Below, piece by piece: positions 35,981 to 45,580 of a stretch of DNA of 64,000 bases. The stretch comes from Prevotella melaninogenica. Lineage in GTDB: Bacteria; Bacteroidota; Bacteroidia; Bacteroidales; Bacteroidaceae. The notes under the pieces were generated by a model. The model was not told where the DNA came from, searched no databases, and saw only the letters and a list, made by a program, of their open reading frames with translations. The stretch is from the NCBI RefSeq assembly GCF_013267595.1, contig NZ_CP054010.1, positions 310,001 through 374,000 on the forward strand, read 5' to 3'. The position numbers and the translations under genes are program-made. Numbering within the stretch: the stretch's first letter is position 1; the number at the start of each line of letters is the position of its first letter.

Positions 35981-37183
35981 ATGAACAAAAATAGTAAAAT
36001 ATACATTGCTGGACACAATGGATTAGTTGGCTCAGCAATATGGAATAACTTTCTTCAACGAGGATATACAAATCTCGTTGGACGAAGCCATAAAGAATTA
36101 GATCTGACAGACCAGCAGGCTGTGAAGCGTTTCTTTGATGAAGAGAAACCTGATGCCGTTGTCCTTGCTGCTGCTTTCGTTGGAGGTATTATGGCAAACT
36201 ATCTCTATCGTGCAGACTTCATCATGCAGAATATGAAGATGCAATGCAATGTTATTGAGCAGAGCTACCTTCATAAGGTAGAGAAACTTCTCTTCCTTGG
36301 AAGTACGTGTATCTATCCAAAGAATGCACCACAGCCAATGCGCGAGGATTGTTTGCTGACTTCTCCACTGGAGTATAGCAACGAGGAGTATGCTATTGCA
36401 AAGATAGCAGGTCTTAAGATGTGTGAAAGCTATAATCTTCAGTATGGTACTAATTACATAGCTGTCATGCCAACAAACCTCTATGGCCCTAATGATAACT
36501 TCCATTTGGAGAACTCTCATGTGATGCCAGCTATGATGCGCAAGATTTATCTTGCGAAACTTATTCACGAAAACAACTGGGCTGCTATACGTAATGATAT
36601 GGATAAGCGTCCTATCAATCCAACTGATAAACTGAGTGCAGAGATTGGTGAAGGTAATGTTGATGGCAAGAATACAGAGGAGCGCATCCTGAAAGCACTC
36701 GCTTTCTATGGTATTGAGAATAATAAGGTGACCCTATGGGGTGACGGAAGTCCATTACGCGAATTCCTTTGGAGTGAGGATATGGCTGATGCCAGCGTTC
36801 ACGTCTTATTAAATGTAGACTTCAAAGATATCATTGGCATTGAGAAATATTCAAGTGTATTCTACGGTGCAAAGATTGATGGAGCTGTTGACCGCAACAA
36901 CTCTGAGGGCCGTGGTGGTGCTATCCCATCTTTAGGAGAGATTCGTAACTGTCATATCAATGTTGGGACTGGTAAGGAACTTACTATCAAAGAACTTGCT
37001 GAACTTGTCAAGAAGACCATTCACTTTGAAGGAGACATCATCTGGGATGCCGAGAAACCAAATGGTACACCACGTAAACTCATTGATGTTGAGAAGTTGC
37101 ACAGCCTTGGTTGGACGCACAAAGTAGAAATTGAAGATGGTGTTGAGAAACTCTACGAGTGGTATCAAGAAAGCTTAAAGTAA
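35981..37183 (+). CDS. fcl: GDP-L-fucose synthase (3,5-epimerase/4-reductase)
   Basis: A 400-aa SDR enzyme. The cofactor loop is YIAGHNGLVGSAIW near the N-terminus, the catalytic region is FLGSTCIYPKNAPQPM, and the YxxxK pair is in YAIAKIAGLKMCE. It converts the Gmd product to GDP-L-fucose. An upstream TTG at 35912 extends the frame, but the ATG at 35981 places the Rossmann loop at the usual distance, so it is preferred. A 60-residue insertion (about 205-230 and 285-315) is typical of Bacteroidales orthologues. Confidence 0.95.
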   Translation: MNKNSKIYIAGHNGLVGSAIWNNFLQRGYTNLVGRSHKELDLTDQQAVKRFFDEEKPDAVVLAAAFVGGIMANYLYRADFIMQNMKMQCNVIEQSYLHKVEKLLFLGSTCIYPKNAPQPMREDCLLTSPLEYSNEEYAIAKIAGLKMCESYNLQYGTNYIAVMPTNLYGPNDNFHLENSHVMPAMMRKIYLAKLIHENNWAAIRNDMDKRPINPTDKLSAEIGEGNVDGKNTEERILKALAFYGIENNKVTLWGDGSPLREFLWSEDMADASVHVLLNVDFKDIIGIEKYSSVFYGAKIDGAVDRNNSEGRGGAIPSLGEIRNCHINVGTGKELTIKELAELVKKTIHFEGDIIWDAEKPNGTPRKLIDVEKLHSLGWTHKVEIEDGVEKLYEWYQESLK

Positions 37184-37290
37184 TTTTTATCATTGATTAG
37201 GCATATTGAGCATATCAGCCCAATAAGCCTAATTTGACTAATAAGTCCCCCCAATCGCAAACAGCGAACATTCATTCAAATCTTTACTAT

Positions 37291-39405
37291 ATGAAGAAAC
37301 AAGTATTACTAACCGCAGCATTATTGTCTGCAACAAGCATGATGGCACAGAAGCTAACGTATCCACAAGCTCCTAAGGACGGAACTGTAGACACCTATTT
37401 TGGTGTTCAAGTTGCCGATCCTTATCGTCCATTAGAGAATGACAGTTCCAAAGCTACCGCTGAATGGGTAGCTGCTGAGAACAAGGTTACACAAGAGTAT
37501 CTTTCTCGTATTCCATTCCGAGCGAAACTTTTCAATCGTATGAAGGAGTTGGCGAACTATGAGAAGGTATCGGCTCCTTCCTATATCAAATCTATAGGTA
37601 AGTGGCTTTTCTACAAAAATGATGGTCTTCAGAACCAAAGTGTACTCTACATCATGGACCGTCTTGGGGACGAGAAGAATGCACGTGTATTCCTTAACCC
37701 TAACCAATTGTCATTAGACGGAACCGTTGCACTGAAGGGTATCTACTTCTCACACAACGGTAAGTATGCAACCTACTCTATCTCTCGCAGCGGAAGCGAC
37801 TGGCAAGAGTTCTATGTTATGGATGTCAAGACCGGAAAACTTCTTGATGACCATATTACTTGGGCAAAGTTTTCTGGCGCATCATGGCAAGGTGACGGAT
37901 TCTATTACAGTGCTTACGATGCTCCACAAAAGGGACATGAGTTTAGTAATGTGAATTCTATCCAGAAAATCTACTATCACAAGATTGGTACTCCACAGTC
38001 TGAGGATGTTCTCTTCTATCAGAATCCAGCGAATCCTATGCGCTTCTATGCTGTAAGTGTCAATGAAGAAGAAACCATGATGTTTCTATATGAGAGCGGT
38101 GCAGGCTCAGGCAACATTGTCTACGTACGTGATCTCCGTCAGCCTAATAGCCAATTCATTCAGATGACATCAAATCTTGATTTGCAATATAGTTTAGTTG
38201 AAACTATTGGTGACAAGATGTACTTCCTTACAAACGATGGCGCACCAAAGAACCGACTTATGGTTACCGACCTTAAGCACCCTGGTTTCCATGAGTGGAA
38301 AACACTTGTACCAGAGTCTAAGGACATGCTTGAAGGTGTTACCTTTGCTGATGGTAAGATGATTCTGAACTATATGAAAGATGCTTCCAGCCATGCTTAC
38401 GTTTATTCTATGGATGGAAAGCAACTCTCTGAGATAAAACTTCCTACATTGGGCAGCGCAAGTTTCTATGGAGAAAAGGACCGGAAGGAAGTATTCTACT
38501 CCTTCTCATCTTTCACCGTACCAACCACCATCTATCAGTACGACCTCGCAACAACTAACAGTAAGGTGTATGCTGCACCAAAGGTTAAGTTCAAGGAATC
38601 TGATTATGTCTGCGAACAGGTGTTCTATCCAAGTAAGGACGGAACAAAGATACCTCTCTTTATCACCTATAAGAAAGGTTTGAAGCGCAATGGCAAGAAC
38701 CCAGTATTCCTCTATGCTTACGGTGGTTTCAACATAGCTTTAACCCCTTACTTCTCTTCTGTACGTATTCCTTTCATCGAAAATGGTGGAATCTATGCTC
38801 AAGCATCCCTACGAGGTGGCAGTGAGTATGGTGAGGACTGGCACGTAGCTGGTACGAAGATGCAGAAACAGAATGTTTTTGATGACTTCATTGCAGCTGG
38901 TGAGTGGCTTATCGAAAACAAGTATACAAGTAAAGACTACCTCGCTATTGTTGGCGGTTCAAATGGTGGTTTGCTTATAGGAGCTTGCATGACACAGCGT
39001 CCTGACCTCTTTAAAGTATGTATTCCACAAGTAGGAGTAATGGATATGTTGCGCTATCATAAGTTTACTATTGGTTGGAACTGGGCTCCAGACTATGGAA
39101 CAAGCGAAGATTCAAAGGAGATGTTTGAGTATCTTCACGCTTATTCTCCACTCCACAATCTCCGTCCTGGCACAAAGTATCCAGCAACTTTGGTAACAAC
39201 AGCCGACCATGACGACCGTGTTGTACCTGCGCACTCATTTAAGTTTGCAGCTACCCTGCAGGCTGACAATGCTGCCAACACACCAACACTCATTCGTATT
39301 GATACCAAGGCAGGGCACGGAAGTGGTAAGCCTTTGTCTAAGCAGTTGGAAGAGCAGGCTGACATCTACGGCTTTATCCTTTATAATATGGGATTGAAAT
39401 ATTAA
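37291..39405 (+). CDS. Prolyl oligopeptidase-family serine peptidase (S9A)
   Basis: A 704-aa secreted peptidase. From the ATG at 37291 the signal peptide reads MKKQVLLTAALLSATSMMAQ and is cleaved after MMA; an upstream ATG at 37234 would bury it. The N-terminal beta-propeller is followed by the alpha/beta hydrolase domain. The catalytic Ser is in GGSNGGLL, the Asp in DHDDRVVP and the His in AGHGSGK. It cleaves short peptides after proline in the periplasm. It follows fcl by about 110 bp. Confidence 0.95.
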   Translation: MKKQVLLTAALLSATSMMAQKLTYPQAPKDGTVDTYFGVQVADPYRPLENDSSKATAEWVAAENKVTQEYLSRIPFRAKLFNRMKELANYEKVSAPSYIKSIGKWLFYKNDGLQNQSVLYIMDRLGDEKNARVFLNPNQLSLDGTVALKGIYFSHNGKYATYSISRSGSDWQEFYVMDVKTGKLLDDHITWAKFSGASWQGDGFYYSAYDAPQKGHEFSNVNSIQKIYYHKIGTPQSEDVLFYQNPANPMRFYAVSVNEEETMMFLYESGAGSGNIVYVRDLRQPNSQFIQMTSNLDLQYSLVETIGDKMYFLTNDGAPKNRLMVTDLKHPGFHEWKTLVPESKDMLEGVTFADGKMILNYMKDASSHAYVYSMDGKQLSEIKLPTLGSASFYGEKDRKEVFYSFSSFTVPTTIYQYDLATTNSKVYAAPKVKFKESDYVCEQVFYPSKDGTKIPLFITYKKGLKRNGKNPVFLYAYGGFNIALTPYFSSVRIPFIENGGIYAQASLRGGSEYGEDWHVAGTKMQKQNVFDDFIAAGEWLIENKYTSKDYLAIVGGSNGGLLIGACMTQRPDLFKVCIPQVGVMDMLRYHKFTIGWNWAPDYGTSEDSKEMFEYLHAYSPLHNLRPGTKYPATLVTTADHDDRVVPAHSFKFAATLQADNAANTPTLIRIDTKAGHGSGKPLSKQLEEQADIYGFILYNMGLKY

Positions 39406-39552
39406 GAGTTCGGAGGAGTTATGTTCATATATCTTTGCTTGAAAAGTAACTTCTTGCAATAGCATAACTCCTCAAACTCCAAAACATATTTCATGAATAA
39501 CAGTATTGTCTTAATTCAATTAAAATACTTAACCTCTTAAGTTTCCAATCAA

Positions 39553-40317
39553 ATGCAGATTCTATTAGCATCCGCAAAAATAATGAAAAGTACCACAAAG
39601 GTACAAACCCCAGATACACACCTGCCTCGTTTCCATAAGGAAGCGAGACAGATGGCATTAGAGCTGGGAGAACTCTCCGTTGAAAATCTTGCGAAAGAAC
39701 TAAAGTGTAATGATAAAATAGCATTGGAGAACAAGCTTCGCTATCAAGACTTCTTCAACGAGGATGCTTATCTCGCGGCACTTCTTGCCTATTACGGTCA
39801 GGCTTATAAGTATTTGAAAGCAGAGGAATACAGCCTGAATGACTTTCTTTATGCAGACAAACACCTCTGGATAACAAGTTTCCTTTACGGACTATTACGA
39901 CCGTTAGACCTCATACATCCCTACCGTCTGGAAGGTAAGACAAAACTTCCGTCAGCAGAAGGAAAGAATATATTTGATTACTGGAGACCACTTCTTACCG
40001 ATATGCTCATTAAAACCTTGAAAGCTGATGACGGAATTCTTGTATATCTTGCCGCAGAAGAGTTCAAACATCTCTTTGATTGGAAGCGGCTGAAGAAAGA
40101 AGCACGTGTCATACATCCCTTCTTTATGGTGGATCAGGGCAGCCGGCTGAAAGCTATCAATGTCTATGCCAAGAGCTGCCGCGGTGCGATGACAAGTTAT
40201 ATAATACGCAACCAGCTGACATCATACGATGATTTGCTTGACTTTGAACTTGATGGTTTCACCTATCAACCCGATTATGGAGATGAGGAACATCCACACT
40301 TTATATTAAGGACATAA
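39553..40317 (+). CDS. yaaA: YaaA-family peroxide stress protein
   Basis: A 254-aa YaaA (DUF328) protein. Conserved blocks are MQILLASAKIM at the start, LWITSFLYGLLRPLDLIHPYRLEGKTKL in the middle (RPLDxIxPYRLEM-type) and INVYAKSCRGAMTSYII. In E. coli YaaA limits intracellular iron and protects DNA under peroxide stress. A small acidic protein gene follows after 43 bp. Confidence 0.93.
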   Translation: MQILLASAKIMKSTTKVQTPDTHLPRFHKEARQMALELGELSVENLAKELKCNDKIALENKLRYQDFFNEDAYLAALLAYYGQAYKYLKAEEYSLNDFLYADKHLWITSFLYGLLRPLDLIHPYRLEGKTKLPSAEGKNIFDYWRPLLTDMLIKTLKADDGILVYLAAEEFKHLFDWKRLKKEARVIHPFFMVDQGSRLKAINVYAKSCRGAMTSYIIRNQLTSYDDLLDFELDGFTYQPDYGDEEHPHFILRT

Positions 40318-40360
40318 GCAAACATTTCGTCGTCAAACAACCAAACCAAATAGTACAAAA

Positions 40361-40558
40361 ATGTCAATCGAAGAATACCGGCAGCAAATACTCAGTATTT
40401 TGCTTGCAAAAACCAACGCCAAGGGGACGGCTCGTTTTGATGAATCGTCTGCCAAGGAACTTCTTGACCAGTTATCAGATGAAGAACTGGAAGAAGGAAT
40501 CCTATTCAACACACCTGAAGATGTAGCTGAAATCCTATCAGAAGTAGGAACACTCTAA
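40361..40558 (+). CDS. Small acidic protein of unknown function
   Basis: A 65-aa protein with a basic N-terminal helix and a strongly acidic C-terminal half (QLSDEELEEG, TPEDVAEILSE). No domain recognised. Start and frame are supported by its position 43 bp after yaaA and by ordinary codon use. It is the last gene before a 420-bp convergent gap. Confidence 0.6.
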   Translation: MSIEEYRQQILSILLAKTNAKGTARFDESSAKELLDQLSDEELEEGILFNTPEDVAEILSEVGTL

Positions 40559-40795
40559 GTGCTCATTTATAAGTAATAGAGGAAACCATAGGCGACATAC
40601 GTAGTTTATTAGAGGTTTCTCACGGCTTATTATAAGCATATTCCATCTTAAACCCAAACATCTTCAGTAATGAAATATATTTACACAACTTACGGATATT
40701 TCTGTTTAAAAACAAGAAATAGAAGCATTTTTCAAGACTCTAATAACTCGTTAGTTATCAAGACATTATAAAGTAGTACGAGAAAAGGTGCTTAA

Positions 40796-40883
40796 TTAGC
40801 TTTCAAAAGGGCGTTAGTTAGGCTCTTAAAGAGCATCTTTAACAAGTCTATTAAGGCTTAATTAGAATGCTATTCATGGTTAT
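40796..40883 (+). repeat. 4 x 22-bp intergenic array, family A, copy 4
   Basis: Units are 40796-40817, 40818-40839, 40840-40861 and 40862-40883. Units 1 and 2 keep the AAAAGGGCGTTAG and AAAGAGCATCTT forms; units 3 and 4 share TATTAAGGCTTAA-like sequence with copy 2. It shares an upstream AGTACGAGAAAAGGTGCTTAA block with copy 1. It lies in the convergent gap between the small acidic gene and the FadL-type gene. Confidence 0.75.
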
Positions 40884-40920
40884 TAAAAATGCTAATGAGG
40901 ATTTATTTTGACAAAACAAC

Positions 40921-40957
40921 AAAAAAGGTAAAAGAGAATAAACCCTTTTACCTTTTT
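40921..40957. terminator. Terminator of the FadL-type operon
   Basis: AAAAAAGGTAAAAG pairs with CTTTTACCTTTTT around an 11-base loop, with A- and T-runs on both sides. It lies 20 bp beyond the FadL-type stop on the minus strand. Confidence 0.8.
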
Positions 40958-40977
40958 ATTATTTACTAAATTTCTAC

Positions 40978-42585
40978 TTAGAAACGATAACCCAATGTAA
41001 GGAGTAACTGACTTCTGTTATTCTTAACATCAGTGTTTGAAGCAATGTTAGACTCCGTTATAGTTGCAGTACTTGAAGTGTAAGTAACATCTCTTACATT
41101 AGAGAATGGAGCAAAAGAACCATTCTGTGCACTGTACTGATAAGCCAAATCAATATTGAACTTCTTGACCTGATAACCAACACCTAATGTGAAGCGATTA
41201 ATTTCTCCCCAGTTTGTGTAGTCTGTTGTTGAAGCATACGATGTACCTAAAGAAGCAAGACCTGGATCCTTCTGTGCATCATTTACATACATTGCACTTA
41301 CATAATTGTAACCCGCACGCAAAGCAACATTACTTACAGGCTTATACTCAACACCCAACTTCAAAGTGCTTACACCCTTCAGAACCTCCTTAGTGTGTGC
41401 ATTCATATTCTTGTCAGGGATTGATGACTCGTAGTACTGACCATAGTAATAATCATAATAGCCACCATTGTTAACTCTGCTATTAATATTAGCATAGTTT
41501 TCATATTCATATGTAGCACCCAAGGCAAGGTAGTTGCCAACAGTGTGACCAAGAGAGAAGCCAAACTTCCAAGGTGTCCACATCTTGAAATCATATGAGT
41601 TAACATCTTTTTCCGGATTTGATGTGCCTGACGCATAAACAAGACGAGTAACATTTGAAGTCGTCAAGTCATACCATGTTGGAGACTTCACGTATGCACC
41701 AATTCTAAATGGAGACTCAGCTACTGGACGAACAATTACACCAGCAGTGATATCAAAACCTGAACCCGTTACCTTTCTCTCATCACGAACAAGTACACCA
41801 CCAGCATTGTTAAAGTTCTCACGATACTCACTGTATCCCCTATAATTAACATCCTTCATACCGAATGTCAAACCGAGATAAACCCTGTCATTGAGGTTTC
41901 CACTCACAGCAAAGTCGTAGTTACCAATATAGCCAGTATGCGCACGGTCTAAAGTATAACCAGTAGCTTGCTGATAGCTATAAGGTCCAGTACCAGAGAA
42001 CAATGAATTCCAATAAAGTTTATCAATCTGACTCCAAGTATATGCAACATTTGTTGATGTAGCATTTACATAGCCGATATTCTGACCTTCTTTATTCTTA
42101 CCAACATAGAATCCTCCCTTATTCTCATCACCGAGTATGCCTTTAATATATGACTGCTTATTCTGTGAACTTCCATTCAAAGAGCCTGCAGCATTAAGGA
42201 TATAATCAAAGTTCTTGCTCTTATGATAGTTGAAACCAAAGTTAAGGAATGACTTCTGACCAGTACGAGTAGTATAGACACCACCAATCTGGTCGAAACT
42301 CAGATTAGTCTTCTTACCATTAGAGAACTCCTTACCATCTGATTGCATAAGAAGACCAGCACTGAGACTAACATTGCTGTGACGGAACAAACCGATACCA
42401 GCTGGGTTAGAACCGATAGTAGAAATATCAGCACCCAAGGCTTCCATGGCTCCACCCATACCAACATAGCGTGCAGTACCATTCAAGTCCTCTCCTGCTA
42501 ACTTAGCATTCTCGTATGTCTCCTGTGCATTTGCAGACAAAGCAGCAAACAACGAAACAGCAAAGAAAATATATTTACTCTTCAT
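40978..42585 (-). CDS. OmpP1/FadL/TodX-family outer-membrane transporter
   Basis: A 535-aa outer-membrane beta-barrel protein. The signal peptide ends at ANAQ (about residue 20). The FadL-like N-terminus has GTARYVGMGGAMEALGADISTIGSNPAGIG, of which GGAMEALGAD and SNPAGIGLF are the diagnostic parts. The C-terminus ends in LLLTLGYRF, a terminal Phe that fits a BAM signal. It likely takes up hydrophobic compounds. It is encoded 42 bp after the YG-rich secreted protein, in one operon. Confidence 0.88.
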   Translation of the reverse strand: MKSKYIFFAVSLFAALSANAQETYENAKLAGEDLNGTARYVGMGGAMEALGADISTIGSNPAGIGLFRHSNVSLSAGLLMQSDGKEFSNGKKTNLSFDQIGGVYTTRTGQKSFLNFGFNYHKSKNFDYILNAAGSLNGSSQNKQSYIKGILGDENKGGFYVGKNKEGQNIGYVNATSTNVAYTWSQIDKLYWNSLFSGTGPYSYQQATGYTLDRAHTGYIGNYDFAVSGNLNDRVYLGLTFGMKDVNYRGYSEYRENFNNAGGVLVRDERKVTGSGFDITAGVIVRPVAESPFRIGAYVKSPTWYDLTTSNVTRLVYASGTSNPEKDVNSYDFKMWTPWKFGFSLGHTVGNYLALGATYEYENYANINSRVNNGGYYDYYYGQYYESSIPDKNMNAHTKEVLKGVSTLKLGVEYKPVSNVALRAGYNYVSAMYVNDAQKDPGLASLGTSYASTTDYTNWGEINRFTLGVGYQVKKFNIDLAYQYSAQNGSFAPFSNVRDVTYTSSTATITESNIASNTDVKNNRSQLLLTLGYRF

Positions 42586-42627
42586 TTCTGATATTCTTTA
42601 TTAATTAAACATTCATTATCCCAAATA

Positions 42628-43674
42628 CTATCTATGACTACCGAAGGCACTGCGTGAGCCACCAGAACTGCTGCCTCCACCGCCAGAATATGAGCCACCG
42701 AAGTTACCACCACCTCTTGCACCACCAAATGAGCTTGGTGAAGGCTGTGAGAATGTAGAGCGCTCTGGCTGAGAATAAGAGCGTGTCTGATTCTCAAAAC
42801 CATTCTGACGTGCGCCAGCGAAACGGTCATAGTAACTTCTCATATCATTACTCTGAGATGCATTGTTACCATACTGGTTTACATTGCCACGACGATTTGA
42901 GAAAGAAGATCGTCCGTTGTCATAGGAACCACTTCTTGCTTGAGAACCAAAGTCTCTTGGAGAGTTACCCCAGTGATTAGCTGTACCCGTATGACCATTG
43001 TAAGCATAGTAGCCACCTCTTCTATAACCATAGTAAGGATAGCCACCATAATAGCCATAATATCTGCTCCATGGGTTGTACCAACCATAGTCAGCATAAC
43101 CATAATAGTATGGATAACCGCCGTAGTAGCCATAATATGGATAACCACCATAATAGCTATAATAAGGATAGCCACCATAATAACCATATGACCATGGATC
43201 ATCCCATCTGTCATACCAGCCACCATAATAAGGTGAACGCCATCCCCATCCTACATAGAACGAAGAGCGACCAGCAAACCATGGGTCATAATAGCCACCC
43301 CAAAATCCATCAAAACGACTCATTCTTCGGCTATAAGCAAAGTCATCGTTATCGCTTTCGTACTGACGAGTGAAACCTCCATAGATAGTATCTAACACTA
43401 CAGAGTCGCCATGCAACGTAGAGATACGCGACATAAAGATATCGTTTCCAAGAGAGTCAACTCCTATTTTCTTATAATTATACTTGCCACGACGATTGTA
43501 TTCGTCATTAGACTTACCAATACCGCTATAATAAACAGGGCGGTCCTCCTCCACTTTACTCTGTTGATAAGCAGACTGATCCGCCTTTGACGGGGTAAAA
43601 TAAAGGTCATCTTGCGCCATTGATAGCAATGGCATAGCTCCAAATAAAACCGAAAGTAATACTGAACGTTTCAT
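42628..43674 (-). CDS. Secreted YG-rich repeat protein of unknown function
   Basis: A 348-aa secreted protein. The signal peptide ends at SMA (about residue 20). Residues 130-230 are dominated by Tyr, Gly and Trp, with tandem nonapeptides YYGGYPYY(S/G), i.e. a 27-bp DNA repeat around 43090-43200. The C-terminal third is rich in Ser, Arg and Gly and ends in GGGGSSSGGSRSAFG. No domain recognised; the composition suggests a disordered, aromatic, possibly adhesive or glycan-binding surface protein. The frame is real: it has a promoter, a signal peptide and an operon partner. Confidence 0.75.
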   Translation of the reverse strand: MKRSVLLSVLFGAMPLLSMAQDDLYFTPSKADQSAYQQSKVEEDRPVYYSGIGKSNDEYNRRGKYNYKKIGVDSLGNDIFMSRISTLHGDSVVLDTIYGGFTRQYESDNDDFAYSRRMSRFDGFWGGYYDPWFAGRSSFYVGWGWRSPYYGGWYDRWDDPWSYGYYGGYPYYSYYGGYPYYGYYGGYPYYYGYADYGWYNPWSRYYGYYGGYPYYGYRRGGYYAYNGHTGTANHWGNSPRDFGSQARSGSYDNGRSSFSNRRGNVNQYGNNASQSNDMRSYYDRFAGARQNGFENQTRSYSQPERSTFSQPSPSSFGGARGGGNFGGSYSGGGGSSSGGSRSAFGSHR

Positions 43675-43740
43675 ATACCTTTTTTTTAATTTACACTTGT
43701 TTTAACACCAAGATAATGTTTGTACACAATCTTTATAGTG

Positions 43741-43748
43741 CAAAAATA
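43741..43748 (-). promoter_or_regulatory. -7 box of the YG-rich/FadL operon
   Basis: Reverse-strand TATTTTTG matches TAnnTTTG. It lies 67 bp before the start at 43674. Confidence 0.5.
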
Positions 43749-43813
43749 AGATAACTTTCTTTGCAAATATACGGATTTTCCCTAATCCATGGTAGGTTTT
43801 TCCCTATTTTTTA

Positions 43814-43821
43814 TAATTTTG
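43814..43821 (+). promoter_or_regulatory. -7 box for prmA
   Basis: TAATTTTG matches TAnnTTTG, 22 bp before the prmA ATG. Confidence 0.55.
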
Positions 43822-43842
43822 CAGTAGAAATTTAACACCAAG

Positions 43843-44712
43843 ATGAAATATATACAAGTAAAGTTTACGGCAAAACCTGATTCTCAGGATGTAAGAGACA
43901 TCATTGCAGCTCTTGCAGCTGAAGTTGGATTTGATTCCTTCACAGACGAACCAGACGGACTCGTTGGCTACTGCCAAGAAGATCTTTTCAATGAAGAAAC
44001 ACTCACTGAGACCATGCAGAACTTGCCAATTCAAGACGTAAAAGTTTCTTTCGAAGCTGCTCAAGCTGAAGATAAGAACTGGAATGAGGAATGGGAGAAA
44101 GCTGGTTTCGACCCAATAATAATTGATAATCGCTGTGCTATCGTTTGCAAAAACATGGAAGAAGAAGCTGTTGCAATCTACCCTCAGCTTGAGACAATCC
44201 CAATGAAGATTGTCATTGATGCAAAACAAGCATTTGGAACAGGTACACATGAGACAACACAGATGATTGTTTCATTACTACTAAACCAAGACCTCAAAGA
44301 AAAGAGAGTTCTTGATTGTGGTTGTGGTACAGGTATTTTAGGCATTGTTGCAGCAAAGTGCGGTGCAAAAGAAGTTGTAAGCTATGACATTGATGAGTGG
44401 AGTGTACGCAATGCTGAGCATAATGCCGAACTAAATGGTGTAGAATTAGATGTGCTTGAAGGCGACAGACGAGTCTTGTCACACGTGAGTGGTGTCTTTG
44501 ATGTTATCTTAGCAAATATCAACCGTAACATTATCCTTGAAGATATAGACGAGTTTGTCAGCGTTATGACAACAGAATCAAAGATTATTCTGAGTGGATT
44601 TTATGAGCAAGACGCAGAGGCTATCCTTCAAAAAGCTAATGAACTCGGTCTGAAAGAGAGTCAACGTTTGTTGAATCACGACTGGTGTTGCCTACTACTT
44701 GAGCGTCAGTAA
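43843..44712 (+). CDS. prmA: Ribosomal protein L11 methyltransferase PrmA
   Basis: A 289-aa SAM-dependent methyltransferase. The substrate-side block is AFGTGTHETTQM (about residue 128). The SAM motif is VLDCGCGTGILGIVAAKCGA, followed by SYDIDEWSV and the NPPY-type position occupied by LANINRNI, as in PrmA. It trimethylates L11 on the large subunit. Its last 77 bases overlap the 3' end of the GH25 gene on the other strand. Confidence 0.95.
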   Translation: MKYIQVKFTAKPDSQDVRDIIAALAAEVGFDSFTDEPDGLVGYCQEDLFNEETLTETMQNLPIQDVKVSFEAAQAEDKNWNEEWEKAGFDPIIIDNRCAIVCKNMEEEAVAIYPQLETIPMKIVIDAKQAFGTGTHETTQMIVSLLLNQDLKEKRVLDCGCGTGILGIVAAKCGAKEVVSYDIDEWSVRNAEHNAELNGVELDVLEGDRRVLSHVSGVFDVILANINRNIILEDIDEFVSVMTTESKIILSGFYEQDAEAILQKANELGLKESQRLLNHDWCCLLLERQ

Positions 44713-45514
44713 CATCATCTTGAATAAGTAGTTGCTGTAAGTCATAGAAGCTACCATTGTAGATGTCTAAGTCTACATACCCCTTAATACCTGGCAGCCT
44801 TCCGGCATCGGTATGCTGCCAGAATTTCCAAGCACCTTGGTACTCCATCTGATTAACATAATAGTGAGCTATCCAATAAGGATAATCATCAAAGCGAGAA
44901 TCAGAAAGGTATTGATCTTTAAACTTATAATAGGTATAGATGATAGGCTTCACATGATACCTATCTTCTACTATATGTAGCCATGTCAGAATATTCTGCT
45001 GGAACTCTTCTGTACTGATATTCTTTGGTTTATGTTCCACATCAAGTACAGGTGGTAAATCTCCCGGCTGCAAATGAACCATAGCAAGGAAGAAATAAGC
45101 CTGACGACGTGCCGACGAGTTATTGCTCCAGAAATGATAAACACCACGTATAAAGCCTGACTCCTTTGCATTATAAAAGTTCTCACGGAACTTCACATCA
45201 ACATGACTATCACCCTCTGTAGACTTTATAATAACAAAACATATGGGCGAACGGTCTATCATCGCATTTCTAAGTCGGTTCCAATTAATCGTACCCTGAT
45301 AACGACTTACATCAATACCATAAATCGTATAGCCCTCTGGATAATCAGGGTCACCATAAATAGCGCGCCATCTAAAGCCTGTAGGTGATACAAAGAAATA
45401 ATAGAACAAGAAACTATATCCAGCAGCAAGACACAATCCCCCTGCCCATCTCATCCAACTTGGCATCTGAATCCAAGTTTTTAGTATTGAATGAAGCACT
45501 TTGGAGATAAACAT
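44636..45514 (-). CDS. GH25-family lysozyme, membrane anchored
   Basis: A 292-aa protein. One hydrophobic segment (about residues 24-43) anchors the GH25 domain in the periplasm. The GH25 entry motif is YGIDVSRYQGTINW, the catalytic DxE is in PPVLDVEHK, and PIIYTYYKF and WQHTDAGRLPG complete the barrel. It hydrolyses peptidoglycan between MurNAc and GlcNAc. The last 25 codons run antisense to the end of prmA, which is unusual, and no terminator separates the two genes. Confidence 0.88.
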   Translation of the reverse strand: MFISKVLHSILKTWIQMPSWMRWAGGLCLAAGYSFLFYYFFVSPTGFRWRAIYGDPDYPEGYTIYGIDVSRYQGTINWNRLRNAMIDRSPICFVIIKSTEGDSHVDVKFRENFYNAKESGFIRGVYHFWSNNSSARRQAYFFLAMVHLQPGDLPPVLDVEHKPKNISTEEFQQNILTWLHIVEDRYHVKPIIYTYYKFKDQYLSDSRFDDYPYWIAHYYVNQMEYQGAWKFWQHTDAGRLPGIKGYVDLDIYNGSFYDLQQLLIQDDVTDAQVVGNTSRDSTNVDSLSDRVH

Positions 45515-45580
45515 TTTCTTACTTTTGGATAATTTTATATTCTACTTTACATCTATATATATATTGAACTTTCAAGTTTT

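Noticed and set aside
37234-37290. Upstream ATG extending the prolyl oligopeptidase
   Set aside because: It would place 19 residues before a clear signal peptide; the ATG at 37291 gives a normal N-terminus.
42879-43373. Several overlapping frames on both strands in the YG-rich gene
   Set aside because: They arise from the low-complexity repeats (Met/Ile/Thr or His/Asn-rich shadows). Only the frame with a signal peptide is credible.
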